A DNA stretch of 64,000 nucleotides. Origin: Gnetum montanum (taxonomy: Eukaryota; Streptophyta; Gnetopsida; Gnetales; Gnetaceae). Location: contig MNCI01023815.1 of the NCBI GenBank assembly GCA_015680685.1, positions 386,813-450,812 of the forward strand, read 5' to 3'. Made by a program: the position numbers and the translations under genes. Each line of letters begins with the position of its first letter. Within the stretch, counting starts at the first letter, position 1. Positions 45,390 through 57,660 of this stretch are shown here, piece after piece. The notes below the pieces were generated by a model. That model was given only the letters and a program-made list of their open reading frames with translations. It was not told the DNA's origin and made no database searches.

Positions 45390-45860
45390 ATGGTTAAAGG
45401 AAATAAGAACGTAGGGGAATCTAAGGCAAATGTTGTTTGTAATGAGGATAAGGTTAAGCCAAAATACTCATGTATACATGATAAAGAAGCCCATACTTTT
45501 CTCATAACAATCAAGTTAAATGGAAGGTATTTGCATAATTTTTTAATTGATTCAAGAGCTACTTCAACTCTTATGTTGTTATCAGTCTGTAAACAGCTAG
45601 GTCTCATACCAAAATAGTTAAATAAAAAGATCGTTCAAGAGGATAAAAGTAGAGTGAAAATTATGGGACACTTGAAAATTATTTTACTCTAAATAGCTTC
45701 TGAGCCCCATATTAAAAGCATGATAATAGTCCAAATAGCAGATATTCTAGATTCATATAGTATTCTTTTAAGCTAAAGTTGGAGCAAAAATTTCTAAGGA
45801 TACATAGCAACTGATTATTCACACATGTGGTTACCATGGAAAGGGAAACCAAACTAGATT
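45390..45860 (+). pseudogene. Aspartic protease of plus-strand element
   Basis: Open from 45390 to 45614: THTFLI-like strand, GRYLHNFLIDSRATSTLMLL (about 45525-45580), in which D-S-R replaces D-S-G, then CKQLGLIPK. It continues with KIMGHLKIILL (about 45660), ASEPHIKSMIIVQIADI (45700-45750) and GYIATDYSHMWLPWKGKPN (45800-45855), a conserved block that precedes the RNase H in this type of polyprotein. Inactive by the Gly loss and stops. Confidence 0.72.
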
Positions 45861-45989
45861 TATGTGTATAGTGAACCTTTCATGCTAAAGAACGTTACAT
45901 ATAATGGCAAAAATAAATTCATTGAAACTAAATATCTCTTGGTAGGAATGTGTTCTATACGAGAAATTTCTATTTTAATGTAATCCGAA

Positions 45990-46485
45990 CAAATGTAAGA
46001 TGAGGAATGGGAGTTATATTTTAATGGCTCATGTAACTCTAAAGGAGCTAGAGTCGACATCATTTTGGTTAATGAAAATTCTAAGAAAATTTTCAAGGCC
46101 ATTTATTTATCATTTTCTTATACTAATAATAGGATAGAATATGAAGCCTTATGTATAAGAGTCAAGACAGCTTTGGAAGAGCATATAAAAATAATAACTA
46201 TCAAAGGTGATTCTAAACTTATTTATGAATAGATTAAGGGAAATTATGCAATGAAAAGTTCATTTTAAAGGCCTTATAAGCAATTCACATGTACTCTCAT
46301 GAATAATTTCAAAGAATGCAAGGTTATTCACATTCCTAGAAATAAAAATCAAACAGTTGATGAATTGGCCATTGTAGCATCTACTCTAGATCCATCAAAG
46401 GTTGTCGGACATAAAAGAGTTATGATAGAAGTTGAGTATCAACCATCCATCCCTGACAATATAGATAATTTACAAGTTTTTTAAT
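45990..46485 (+). pseudogene. RNase H placed between PR and RT
   Basis: EEWELYFNGSCNSKGA (46003-46050; first Asp now Asn), SYTNNRIEYEALCIRVKTAL (46120-46175; Glu), IIKGDSKLIYE-like ITIKGDSKLIYE (46196-46230; Asp), then HIPRNKNQTVDELAIVASTL (46330-46390; final Asp) and an open tail with IEVEYQPSIPDN. The TNNxxEYEAL form is that of the extra RNase H found in Tat-type elements. Here it precedes RT instead of following it. Confidence 0.75.
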
Positions 46486-47350
46486 ATGATCAACAAATCC
46501 TCAAATTCTTAAAGAATAAGGATGAGTTTAAAGAAATTCTCTCCATCAATGAAACTTCAACCCATCTCAAGTCTAATTTTATTCCAAAGGAAATTATCAA
46601 TTATGAACAAGATTTTCATGAAAGATTGGTTAAGGGATTAGAGGTTCAAAATTCTGAAGATCAAGCTTATAAAGCAATAAATCTAGGATAAGAAAATAAT
46701 CCCAAAATATTGAACATAACTCTAAGTGAAGTGATCTTTTTTTCAAACAAAATTACTATCATTACTCAAGAAAAACCTTAATAATTTTTCTTGGTCATAT
46801 GACGATCTTAGAACTTTCAATCCTAGTATAATTACTCATTAAATTCCTTTGGTAGAAGGCTATAAACTAGTATAAAAAACAAAGGAAATTTAACTGTATG
46901 TTCAAACCTACTATGTAAGTTAAAATCAAGAAGCTATTACAAGCCAAAATTATTTATGCCATTCGATATTCAGTGGAGATAACTAATCTTGTATCTGTGA
47001 GAAAGAAAAATGTAGATATCAAATTATGTGTTGATTTTATAAATCTAAATAAGGCATTAAAGAAAGATAGGTACCCACTTCCTAGAATCAATGAGATGTT
47101 AATCAAAGTTTCAATATGCCAAGCTTATTCATTCTTACATGGAGTTTTAGGATACAATTAGATCATGATTCAGAAAGATGATAGATATAAAACAACTTTT
47201 ACCACAAAATGGAAAACTTTTGCATATAGGCAAATGGCTTTTGGTCTTTTCAATGTTGGGGTAACCTTTTAGCAAGCAATGGATACAACATTCAGAGGAT
47301 TTATTGACAAATTTATGGTTGTTTATCTTGATGAAATTACCATCTATTAT
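46486..47350 (+). pseudogene. Reverse transcriptase of plus-strand element, truncated
   Basis: After a linker (46500-46900) come EITNLVSVRKKNVDIKLCVD (46977-47035), RYPLPRINEMLIKV (47072-47112), YSFLHGVLGYN (47127-47160), YKTTFTTKWKTFAYRQMAFG (47188-47246) and VVYLDEITIYY (47320-47352), with YLDE in place of YLDD. RT then stops: within about 20 codons the frame is already in IN core. Thumb, connection, any first RNase H and the IN zinc finger are absent, so a deletion of about 1-1.5 kb is inferred at 47352-47395. Confidence 0.78.
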
Positions 47351-47379
47351 TTTACCAAATGATCATAACCAAAAGCTCT

Positions 47380-48144
47380 AAGAAGAATTTCTACTTATGA
47401 TGTGATTAATTTTCTGGAAACACATATACTAAATCAATTTGGAATTCCAAAGGTATTAGTTTCAAATAATGGATCAACCTTTCAATTTGAAGAATTTATT
47501 AAATGGGTCTTAGAAAATTCAATTCTTCTATTTTCTTCATCAAATTATTATCCATAAGGAAATGGCCTTGCATAGTCAACCAATAAGAAACTCATTTCTT
47601 ATATTGAGAAGTCAATGGAAGGAAGTCCAGCAAATTGGCATATGCATTTATCTTCAGCTTTATGGACTGATGGCATAAGATATAAGAAATCCATAAGGTC
47701 TTCATCTTTTAATTTAGTCTATGGAACAACTACTCATATAACCAATAAGATCATAGTTTCTACATCTAAATTTGTTTAGAAATATAGTGCTAAATAAAAT
47801 AAAGACCAAATTCTTATGTCCTTATTTCTATGAGGGGAAGAGGAGATGGAAGAAATAAATATAAATTATTGGCACATGCTTTCCAAACTAAAAGATGGTT
47901 TGACAAAAAGGCTATTAAGAGAGTATTCAGGGAAGATGATTTAGTTTTGCTATGGAATTTAAAAAACAAGAGTGAGCATAACAAATTTTTGGTAAAATGG
48001 TCAAGTGCATTTATTATTAGACAACAAGTGTCTAAGAATACATATAAACTTTCTGCATTGGGTGGATCTGAACTCAAGCTTCCATTTAATGCCATCCATC
48101 TCAAGCACTACTTTAGGCAACTACTCGAAGAGTGTCATAATTAG
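47380..48144 (+). pseudogene. Integrase core and C-terminus, decayed
   Basis: Core: NFLETHILNQFGIPKVLVSN (47407-47467), NGSTFQFEEFIKWV (second Asp of VSDNG now Asn), SSNYYP*GNGLA*STNKKLI (47540-47597; catalytic Glu lost), NWHMHLSSALW (47634-47667). C-terminal open stretch 47830-48144: KRWFDKKAIKRVFREDDLVL, then KFLVKWSSAFIIRQQVSKNT in the GPY/F position, then PFNAIHLKHYF. First catalytic Asp is in the deleted part. Inactive. Confidence 0.78.
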
Positions 48145-50225
48145 GTAACAAACACAATGTTTGATTGTAAATATTGTACATAACTCCTAATAATGGTACA
48201 TGATCTAAGAAGAGGTAAGGGATAACTAGATAGATAGGGCTCTAATAACTGACATTTATCTATATAAAGCCACAAGTAACTCAAGAAGTGTAGCAAGGAA
48301 TGACCCAATCACATAGTCTTCCTATTAAAAGGGAATTGCCATTTTGGAAGTTAAAGGATTTTAAGATGAGACCTTTATTCCATTTTTGGTTGGTTGTTAT
48401 GTGAAGCACATGCACAAAGCATATCATAATATGTTGGGGCTTGTCACATTGTCAAATGATCCTTACAGTAATTAGTTGTTACAAGAATTTTTCTTCTTAT
48501 TTAAAAGTGAAAGTATCCTTGGTAATAGATGGAACAATTACACAAAATGTCAAAAGCATTCTACCTTCAAAAAATTAGCCTCCATATGGAAATACGTTTG
48601 TTTCAAGTGACCAAGATTTCAAGTTTGTTGATATTAAATGAAATTCATGAAGTACCAATCACAAGATGCCTAGTACTAGCTTAAAACAAGTTTAAGAAAA
48701 AGGAGTATTTATTTCCCCACCATCCTCCATAGAGTTAGAGGAAGAACCAATAGAAGAGGAGAACCCTAATGGAGAGCTAGTAAAGAAACCAAGAGAATGT
48801 CCAAGGAGGTTACCCAAAGTTGAAAATCAAGGTCCTAGAGTCTATATAGAGTTTTAGTTTGAAATGATCAAAGTAGGAAGATACTACAAAAGGCAATAAT
48901 TACTATTTACTGCACCTCAGAGATATGCTCGTTTTCTCCTCTTGGTTCTTAGATCAATTGCATTTATATATCTTTACATTTGCATTTAGGAAATGTGGGT
49001 TTTTACAACTTCAGACCTTAAGTTTCAAGTGGTTTTTCCCATGAAAAAGATTTAAGCATTCAGTAGTTACCACAATCTTTTATAGGTTGTCATCTCCATC
49101 TTAGTAGGCATGTCAACTATGAACCTTTCAGAAATTATTAGTAGTACATCAACCTACTACAAAGATGAGGTGGCCATCTTATCTCAATATACATTTCTTA
49201 AAGATGTAAAAAAAAAAAATTTTATGCTTTTGCATTTAAAGAGGGGCAAGTAATGTTGTAACATTTTGGCCATTAATGGAGTAGTAATTAAATTTTAGAA
49301 AATTCAATTATGTAGTAAGATTGAACCAATCGTAGATCTGCAATATTATTAGCCAATTAAGCTTTAAGCAAAACAAGATAGAAGAAAGTGAAACTATGAA
49401 ATAAAAATATGTTTAGCATTGTTTATGGTCTAAAAGAAAAAAAGGTTGGCTTGAAGGTGTCTTGAATTCAAACTTCAAAAAAAAAGCTTTTAAGGCTAGT
49501 TTATAATGGTTTTATTAGCATAAAAATAGAGTTTATGAAGTTTTAATTCTTAAGAAGGTTTTGAGTTCAAATCTTAATAAGAGATCAAGATGGTTTACAA
49601 TACATATATAGTGGCACATAATATTTTTGTAGTATAGGTTAGCTTAGACTGTGTTACATTTATTTTTCCAATATATGAGTTCAAGTGGTCCGCTCAATTT
49701 CGACAAGGGTTGTCTGACCAGAATTATGAAGATGCAATTAGTTTAGGCCAATTAATCCCACTTCATGAATTGGATGAAGACTTGTTTGTCCAAGTTAACT
49801 CAACCATTGAATAGTCAATAAGAATATTAACTAGCAAAAGATCGAAATAAGGAAAAATATCATTCACCTTTTTAATGAAATAGAGAAGATCAATTTTATT
49901 CCAATATGAAGTGTCAAAATTAATGATTTCATACCCTAAGTTAGAAGTTGACTTGAGGAGATTTTGAGTCCAATCCCCAATTAAAAATTAAAAGTTTTAT
50001 TTGTCCAACATATGAAATTAAGTTTTATTTGATTATTTGATGAAGAAAAACACAAGATTGAAATAGCACACCATGATGATGTCATACACCAAGGTCAAAT
50101 TTTCCAAATTCATGAACTAGGGAAAAAAGCATTTATCCAAGTTCACATTTTTAAAGTTAGGTAATGGCAATATGAAAGTGGCTAATTCAGGGAAAATGAA
50201 TATGTAGATGGCCAAAAAATCAAAG
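48145..50225. other. 3' untranslated spacer, no gene recognised
   Basis: No coding homology. Two short stretches (about 49440-49590 and 49920-50000) contain TTGAGTTCAAATCTT and TTGAGTCCAATCCCC, which resemble the B box of tRNA-derived repeats, too decayed to call. Confidence 0.4.
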
Positions 50226-50815
50226 TTGAGAAATAAATTTTCCCCAATTCCAGCGAGGGAAAAAAATTTTCCATTTCAACCAAACTAAAAAAACCCATTT
50301 TTCCCATTTCGCTATTTACCAAAACCTGTTTTTCCCATTTCAACTGAGCTGGAGAAAAACCCATTTTTCCACATTTTTCTATTTGGCCAAAACTTGTTTT
50401 CCCCATTTCAATTTTACTAGAGAAAAATCCATTTCTCCCATTTCAACTGAACTAGAGAAAAACCGATTTTCCTTATTTTTCTATTTGAACAAAACCTATT
50501 TTCCCCATTTCAACTAAACTAGAGAAAAATCCATTTTCCCCATTTCGCTATTTGACCAAAACCCATTTTTCCATTTTAGCCAAACCAAAGAAAAATCCAT
50601 TTTCCCCATTTTGCTATTTGGCCAAAATCCATTTTTCCCATTTTACTTGAACCAAAGAAAAACTCAATTGGTCCATTTCACTATTTGGCCAAAACCCGTT
50701 TTCCCCATTTCAGTCAAACCAAAGAAAAACTCATTTGGCCCATTTCCCTATTTGGCCAAAACCTATGTTCCCCATTTCAACTGAACAAGAGAAAAACTAA
50801 TTTGGCCTAGAGAAA
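50226..50815 (+). repeat. 67-bp minisatellite, about nine copies
   Basis: Units of 65-69 bp: CTATTTGGCCAAAACCCATT, then TTCCCCATTTCAACTGAAC, then TAGAGAAAAATCCATTTTCC. Anchor AGAGAAA/AAAGAAA at 50454, 50521, 50587, 50654, 50719 and 50788. It sits between IN and the possible 3' LTR of the plus-strand element. The minus-strand ORF at 50182-50406 is just this repeat translated. Confidence 0.88.
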
Positions 50816-51689
50816 ATGTCATTTCTCCTACTTTGCAATTTGAGGCAAATTTATTTCATCCAAGATCAAGCTAGGGCATAGAAGAAGATATGAGTTGAAA
50901 TTTTAAAAAACGGCCATCATCCTACTTGCCAAATGAGGAAAGCTAATTTTTTCCAAATGGCCATGTGGTGGCAATCTAGTGAAACATTATTTCTCAACAA
51001 TTAGACAAAAGCAAACAGGCCATAAGACATTATAGAAATGGAATAAAGCTGGTTTATCCCAAAAACATCAGCAAAACACTACTTAGCAAAGGCCATCAGA
51101 AAGGTTTTCATAGAAATTTTGGAGATCATGAATGTGCACAAGATTTTTTGCAAAATTTTTGCTTTTAAATTTCTTGGTTATAGAATTAGACGAGATCAAC
51201 AAATTATTTATAGATGTAAGAAAAATCCAAAACCAGAAAAGGGTTAGATATTTGTTTTCATTACCAATAACAATAGACCAATCAAGAACAATAGGCAAAA
51301 TCATTCAGAATTAGCACCAAGTTCAAAGAATCAGCCTTAATTTACAAAAAAAATAGTTACCAAAATAGTTCATTTCATCCTTCGATGATGTTATGGTAAG
51401 GGCAGGATATCTAGGAATATGAAAACATAAGTGATGTCATCAACACCACAAAATCAAATGATGATAGATAGTTAAAAAAATAGTGCAATCATTTATTGTC
51501 ATTGAAAAGAAGAAAGTGGTCAAAGCATTGTCACTATTATACAAGCAAAGTTATTACAAGAGATTGGTTCAACCAGAAGATGAACATGTCAGAGAATTCT
51601 TGGCAAAAACTTGAATTGTAGTAGATATTCGATAGCAATTAGCATATTTTAACTTCATTAAAGATGCATTTGAGAAGGAACTAACCAAC

Positions 51690-51800
51690 AATTCATCATA
51701 ATAACTATTTTACAGCTCCTTTACAATTATAACTGATTCTTTCAATTATAATTGATTCTTTTCAGTTATAATAAATTCAAGTCCTAATATATAAAGGCAA
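51690..51800 (+). promoter_or_regulatory. Possible U3 promoter of plus-strand element
   Basis: Three short repeats (TTATAACTGATTCTTTCAAT, TTATAATTGATTCTTTTCAG, TTATAATAAATTC; 51727-51777) stand directly before a TATA box (TAATATATAAAGGC, 51785-51798). It may be the 3' LTR of the element at 44080-50815. Without a second LTR copy this cannot be confirmed. Confidence 0.3.
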
Positions 51801-51839
51801 GGCCTTTTGTAAAAAAGGGGAGGGGGGGCAAATCATCGA

Positions 51840-53130
51840 AAAGATATAATCGGTGAATTATGTACAATGACACTTTGAAGTAACATCTGATTTAGATTTT
51901 ACCTCTAATGTGTGAGTTAGCTAGTGGTAAAAATCATAGCATATCTTATAGTCATTTCTTGGAATTTTTTGAATTACTTGTCATATCCCAAGGTTCAACA
52001 ATTTTTGTCATCATTGATTGAACAAAATGGCTTCATTTTTTGGAGTGTTTTCTCATATTAGTAATGGCTCATTTTAATGTTTAAGATTTTATGCAATTCT
52101 ATGGTTATATGTCACAAATCCATTGAATCTTACTCTATTTTCAGTTTTCTTATGGAATTTTCTCTAGGGAATATTGGTAGTGGATTTATAGGATTACACT
52201 TAAAATTTTGAATAAAAGAATTATTGGTATAGGTAGCTTATGATCGATACTATATAGACTAGCTTGTTTTGATAAAATTGGAAATTACTTTGACTCATAG
52301 AAAAGAATTCTAAAAGCTAAACTTTTCTTTAAAAATAGTGATTCACTATTAAAACCTTAGATAGTATTAGATTTACAAACATCATAAATTTAAAAACACC
52401 TTGCTTATCCAACCACTGAGCCTTATATGGAGGTATCTAAGCTTTAGTGTTTCTAGAGACCAGCAAGCACTAAAATTTGAGTTTGAAAAAAGCCCCTACC
52501 TAAGCAATTTTGATTTCCTAGCCAAGGACCATAGTGTTGATGATTGGAAGGGAGTCCAAAGTGGTTACCAATAGGGAGTTACTTGTAATACTTAGGCCTT
52601 ATGAGTTCCTTTAGTTTGTCTTAGAAATATTTTATATATTTTCATTCTTTAATAGCTTTTCCCATTTCTTCATACATTTTTCTATTCTTTAAAAAATTTG
52701 TTTTTCTTTGAACATTTTAATTCTAAATTGTATATATCCTTGTCATTTTTAATAATAAAGAACTTAATAATAAGCAAGATGTTATCTATATAGAGAGAAT
52801 TAACCCTATGTTATTGAATTCACAAAGGACTAATTATATATACTATGAGACCACATGATCCATTCCCCTTATTTCTAATAATAAAAAAGTTCTTATCATG
52901 GGCATAATGTAATTCTCATTGGTAAATCCAAAAATTGACTCATAACCTTTATGCCTTGAAGAAAAGGGGAAAAACCAAGAGGCTATGAAATGGGTGTGAC
53001 ATCAAGGGGATTTTTTGATTCTTTGAACTTTTTCTATAACTCCTAGTCCTTCATGTGGTTATATCATTGCTCAAATTTTTACTGAAATGGAAGCATGTTC
53101 TTAAAATAACAATTGTTATCTTATTATGAT
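51840..53130. other. No gene recognised
   Basis: AT-rich sequence. GTTAGCTAGTGGTAAAAATC (51914-51933) resembles a tRNA-type A box, like that at 61582-61601. No coding homology. Confidence 0.4.
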
Positions 53131-53134
53131 ACTA

Positions 53135-53400
53135 GAAAGATATGTTACCCATGCCTAAAGGTAGTCCTTTGGTATAGTTAACATAATAATTAATTGGCAT
53201 ACAAGATAAACATGTTTGGGTTACCACTAGAAAAACATGTTACTCATGCTTAAAGGTTGGCTACTTCCAAGAATCTAATGATCTCTTGAACTAGTTTCAT
53301 TACATGACTAGAAAGACATGTTACCCATGCCTAAAAGTACATCACTAATGGAATTAACATTGGCTATGGGGATAGGACATGTTACGCATGCCTGAAGGCA
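53135..53400 (+). repeat. Short repeat, four copies, 60-85 bp apart
   Basis: ACTAGAAAGACATGTTACCC plus ATGCCTAAAGG, at about 53142, 53227, 53308 and 53367, with unrelated-looking DNA between. I do not recognise the family. Confidence 0.7.
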
Positions 53401-54484
53401 CCCCTTTAACTAATGACCAAGATTTCCAAAAACATTAAAAAATTATAATTAATTAATTATACATTCTACTTCTTGAGCTTGTCATGTAAGCAATGCTATC
53501 TCCATATAGTTGTGATTGGTCTTATGGTTGATAAGTCAAGATGAGGTGATGCAATGTCACTAGTAAGTGGTATGAACTTGGTTTGAAACTTGGATGGAAA
53601 AGTATATTGATCACTTTAAACATGCCTCATACACAAGATTCATTATGACTATCATAAGATACCTCATGTCTTGCTTTCTTCAATCCATTCTTTTACTATT
53701 AGATCTCGCTGGTATATATAATTCAAATTTGACAATTGTATATAGCATATATAGCATAGTGTTATTTTTTTACTCAGGCAATTATAACAAGTGTATATTA
53801 GAAGATGGGAATGACTCACATTTAATTCCTCAAGTACCTATAGATATTTTTAGGAGTGATATATATGGGAATTAAGGATAAGAGCCTACTTTAAGGAGGA
53901 TCCACTTGTATAACTCTTGTATCTCATAATTGACAACCAATTTTACCTCATCTTGTACATTTCTAGTTGCTATATCATCTTTAATATCATTTATTGACCC
54001 TTCATTGATTCATATACTTAATTATTTCTACCATCACTAGTTATAATTCATCTATATTATAACTTGTTCAAACATATTAATTATCATCATTTTTCATCTT
54101 CCAAGGGTAATCTATGCAATCCTAACCCTCATTCTTTGACTAGATAAAGTGAAAATTTTAAAATTTCTGAAGATGATATTGTAGATACCATATCATTTCA
54201 ACTACAATATTACATCTACAATATTATAGATATGATGTTGCCCTCATAAAAAACTATATACATGTCAACCATTAGAAAAATTTTTCATTTCTCCTCAAAA
54301 TGCTACAGGAGTTCATGTCATTTTTTTATTAGATCATTTTCCAAGAGCCATATCTTTCATGTTTAACACCCAATTTTGTTTATAACTTAATCCTTGAGCT
54401 CCTAAAGGGAGTTTCTTTGTTATGCAAGGAGTGTTCTGTAATTTTGGAAATTTTTATAAATACTTTGATTGTTTGATTACAAAG
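53401..54484. other. No gene recognised; upstream of third env-position leader
   Basis: AT-rich. The 93-codon ORF at 53594-53875 resembles nothing and lacks context. TTTTATAAATACTTTG (54452-54467) is a TATA-like word about 20 bases before the donor at 54485, nearer than in the second copy. Confidence 0.35.
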
Positions 54485-54835
54485 GTAATAAATTTTATAA
54501 ATTAATGATAATTTAGGGTTGTCAATCTGATTAATGTCATCAAATTCAAAATTTGTATCTTCTAGGAATGTTACACAATTGTGAATGAGTTTGAATTAAC
54601 TAATTAGGATAACATGTTTAAAACACAAATTTGTGAACATTCTTTAATTTGAGAAATTTTAAATGAGGGCTTTTTCTAAATTAATGAAATTCCTAACCAT
54701 ACAATCATAATTAAAAATAAAATCAATGATCTTTTGTATTTTTTATCAAAACTCCAAATCCAAATAAGGGATATGAAAAAATGCAATTTTTTTCTCATTT
54801 TTGTTTTTTTNTCATAACATCATTTATGATTATAG
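54485..54835 (+). other. Predicted 351-nt intron in 5' leader (third copy)
   Basis: Donor ACAAAG|GTAATA; acceptor after a T-rich tract, GATTATAG|ATGCC. As in the second copy, the donor follows CAAAG and the acceptor touches the start ATG. One ambiguous base at 54811. Confidence 0.5.
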
Positions 54836-56935
54836 ATGCCTCCAAAAAGAATCCTTGAAGCTTGAGGACCATCAAAAGCACATGAGAAGAGGCATAGATG
54901 CAAAGGAAGAGGAAGAGGAGGAGATAAACCTCCTATTGAGGAATAAGAAGCTCCCATATTCTTAATTTAGTAGTCAATACCTCCAACAACACAATCTGCA
55001 TAAGCCAAGCCTGCAACGCCTCCACCTCTTCAACTAGGCCAATGGCTCACACTACTTGAGCAATGTGTTTAAGTAATTACATACAAATCAATCATGTCCA
55101 CAGTCATTGTGGAACTAAATTTTGGCCTATTCATGAAGTTTATACCTACAAAGGTTTGAGAACAATTGCAATCATCACCATTTTGACCTATACTTGCTAC
55201 AAATGATGATTGGTATTTGAGAAAAAAACTATTAGTTTTTGCATAATAAACAGGACAATCCCACAATCAAGATTAAAGGTTTCATAATGTCATATTCAAT
55301 GCAAATAATTAGAAGGGCCTTGAACCTTCTAAACATCAAAGCCAACATTGCCGAGATATCCAAAAAATTGGATACAAAAGCTAGAAGTCTTTGGATTCAA
55401 AGAGCTTATGGAACAATAGAGAAGGAATATAATGGGTTATTAACTACAAAGAAGATTTACTTCAAGATTGAAACATCTTATATTTTTTCAACTAAGAGAT
55501 TAAACCAAATTTTATATATACCACTAGAGGAAGTATAATTTTAATAGAAAAATTTTAGGCAAACATGACCAATCATTTATTTTTGGAAATTCAAAGAATA
55601 TTTAAAAATAATAAGTCAAGGAAATTGATACTTCCCTTTTCCTGCTTAATAATGAAGTTGTGTAGAAAAGTGGACATTTTGCAATACATCAAAGGCATAC
55701 CAAGAAAATCCCTAAATGCATCATATGCAAAGATTTTCAAAGCAATGCCACCCAAGAAGGATCAAGTGGATAAGCCACTAGGCACTAAGGCAGCAACAAT
55801 GTTAACACCAATATCCAACATACCAATTACAGACATAGAACATGCAAGAACTAGTGCACCATTAGTAGAGCAAGCAAGACTTAGTGTTCCAATAGCACAA
55901 TAAAAAGTTTATTGATGTCCTATGAGTCATCCATAGCAAATTACTAAGATTGTAAGCTAGGAAAGTAGAGAAATCTCAAGTATGTATGTAGTAATAGAAA
56001 ATTTGTATCATCCTATAGTATCCATAGGACTAGCCAGCAATCAAGTCTCTTTGCATGTAGAAGAATATTAGTGGATAAAAAAATTTAGAAATGTTGTGTC
56101 ATTTCAAATGATATTAGAAACATAAGAAAGAGAAATAGTTGTGGTTATGCAGCATAAAGATGCATGAGGGATAGGAAAATTAATAACAAATCACATTAAA
56201 GAAGCTTTTAAAGTTCTTGTTGTACCACCAACAAGCTTCTCCAAAGCAAAGAATGTCTAGACCATTATAGGACCATTGGTAAAGACAAAGATAAAGAAAA
56301 ATAACTAATGTTAGCATAAGAATATGAAGATATTCTTGATAGATTATTATAGATAGAAAAAATTATGCAAAATCTTTCTAAAATTCCAAATGATATCACA
56401 ATAATATAATCTGAGTTGATCTCCACAAAAGGGAAGCTGGTCATTACTAAAACAAGAATGCAACATGCTTAATTCGAGACACGTAAATTACAAGAAGAAT
56501 TAGCTCAACTTTAAATTCAACCACAAGACCCAGCAAAATATGTAGCAATTGAGTAATTGCAAAAATTCAAGGATGACCAGTTTAATTAAATGATGACTAA
56601 GTAAAAGCACCTAGATATGGAAAAGGAAAAGAAAACTTAAAATGCATCAATCATCAATGCACAAACTTATGTTCATGTTAAAGACATTGTTATGTTAGAA
56701 GAAGAAAATAAGATGATGCTGAAAATAGAAGGTTAACTAATGCAAAAAAGGAGAATCAAACAAGGAAGTAATTTTCTAGACACAACCTTGACATCCAACA
56801 ACTAGCTCTTGAAAATAAGACATTATCAATTGCAAAAAGTTCACATACTTTGTCAAAAGTTTACAATTGAAATCAACACATGGAAAATATGATATCGTAG
56901 TTGAAGATAAGATTTCATAGATGCAATGTAGAGGG
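54836..56935 (+). pseudogene. Env-position ORF, third copy, decayed
   Basis: Starts MPPKRILEA and a basic patch KRHRCKGRGRGG (54890-54925), which could act as a nuclear localisation or nucleic-acid binding segment. Then VIVELNFGLFMKFIP (about 55105) corresponding to QELNFG of copy two; LEIQRIFKNNKSRKLILPFS with ILPF motif (55583-55645), the PF20167-like end; proline/Thr segment (55750-55900); and a charged, coiled-coil-like C-terminal half (56280-56930). Many stops, more diverged than copies one and two. Confidence 0.55.
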
Positions 56936-56938
56936 CCA

Positions 56939-57660
56939 TGATCATTCTTGTAAATATGAATCCATTATCATGTCAAACTAACCTTTTCGTTGAACACTTT
57001 TATAAATTCCTACAGTTTGTTTCTATGATTCTAGAGTTAGTTGTGAGTACTCATAGTGTGGTGACTAAGAATTATATGACATCTTTATTCGAGTGAAGTA
57101 TACCTAGACATATTTCATGAAAAGTAATAAAAATCAAAATTTTTCTTTGTCATTATAGCATCTCACTTAACATAGATTTACTTTCCATATTATTTACATT
57201 TACAATTTCATTTACATTTCCTATGTCTTTGACATTTCTAATGTCTATTAGTTATTCTGTGGAATAACTAAGACTGGTTTCTAAGCACTAACATGTAATT
57301 TTCTAGTAATCCAATGGTAGCTTTGCTTAATTTACTTAGTAGAAAAGTTACATGTTAATCCCAATGGTGGTTATACTATCCCAAGGCATGTATGGAATAC
57401 TAGGAACAGATACTTATCATCATTAGGCTAGTTTAGGGTTGCATTTCCTTTGAATCTTAAATCATAGATATTCTCCTCATTTTAATATGGTTTACCTTAG
57501 TACATTTAACACCACTTAACTCTAATAGAAAGGGAACAATCATAGACTTATCATCGATATACTAATATACACATATTATCCCATCCATGGCCTACTATCT
57601 ATTTATGTATGTATGTTTGTAACTTGCATGATTGGGTGTTATGAACTCTTACCACTCATT
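56939..57660 (+). repeat. LTR, decayed (about 0.72 kb)
   Basis: Begins TGATCATTCTTG after purine tract GTAGAGGGCCA. TATA CTTTTATAAATTCC (about 56997), ACTCATAGTGTGGTGACTAAG and TCTTTATTCGAGTGAAGTATACC in R, ATCCCAATGGTGGTTATACT in U5, end ACCACTCATT. The PBS that should follow is not recognisable. It follows the third env-position ORF directly, in the same order as at 24656-28085. Confidence 0.62.

Noticed and set aside
50182-50406. ORF with repeated GKMGFF-type words
   Set aside because: It is the minus-strand translation of the 67-bp minisatellite.
53594-53875. 93-codon ORF
   Set aside because: No recognisable motif, AT-rich hydrophobic translation, no promoter or neighbour context.
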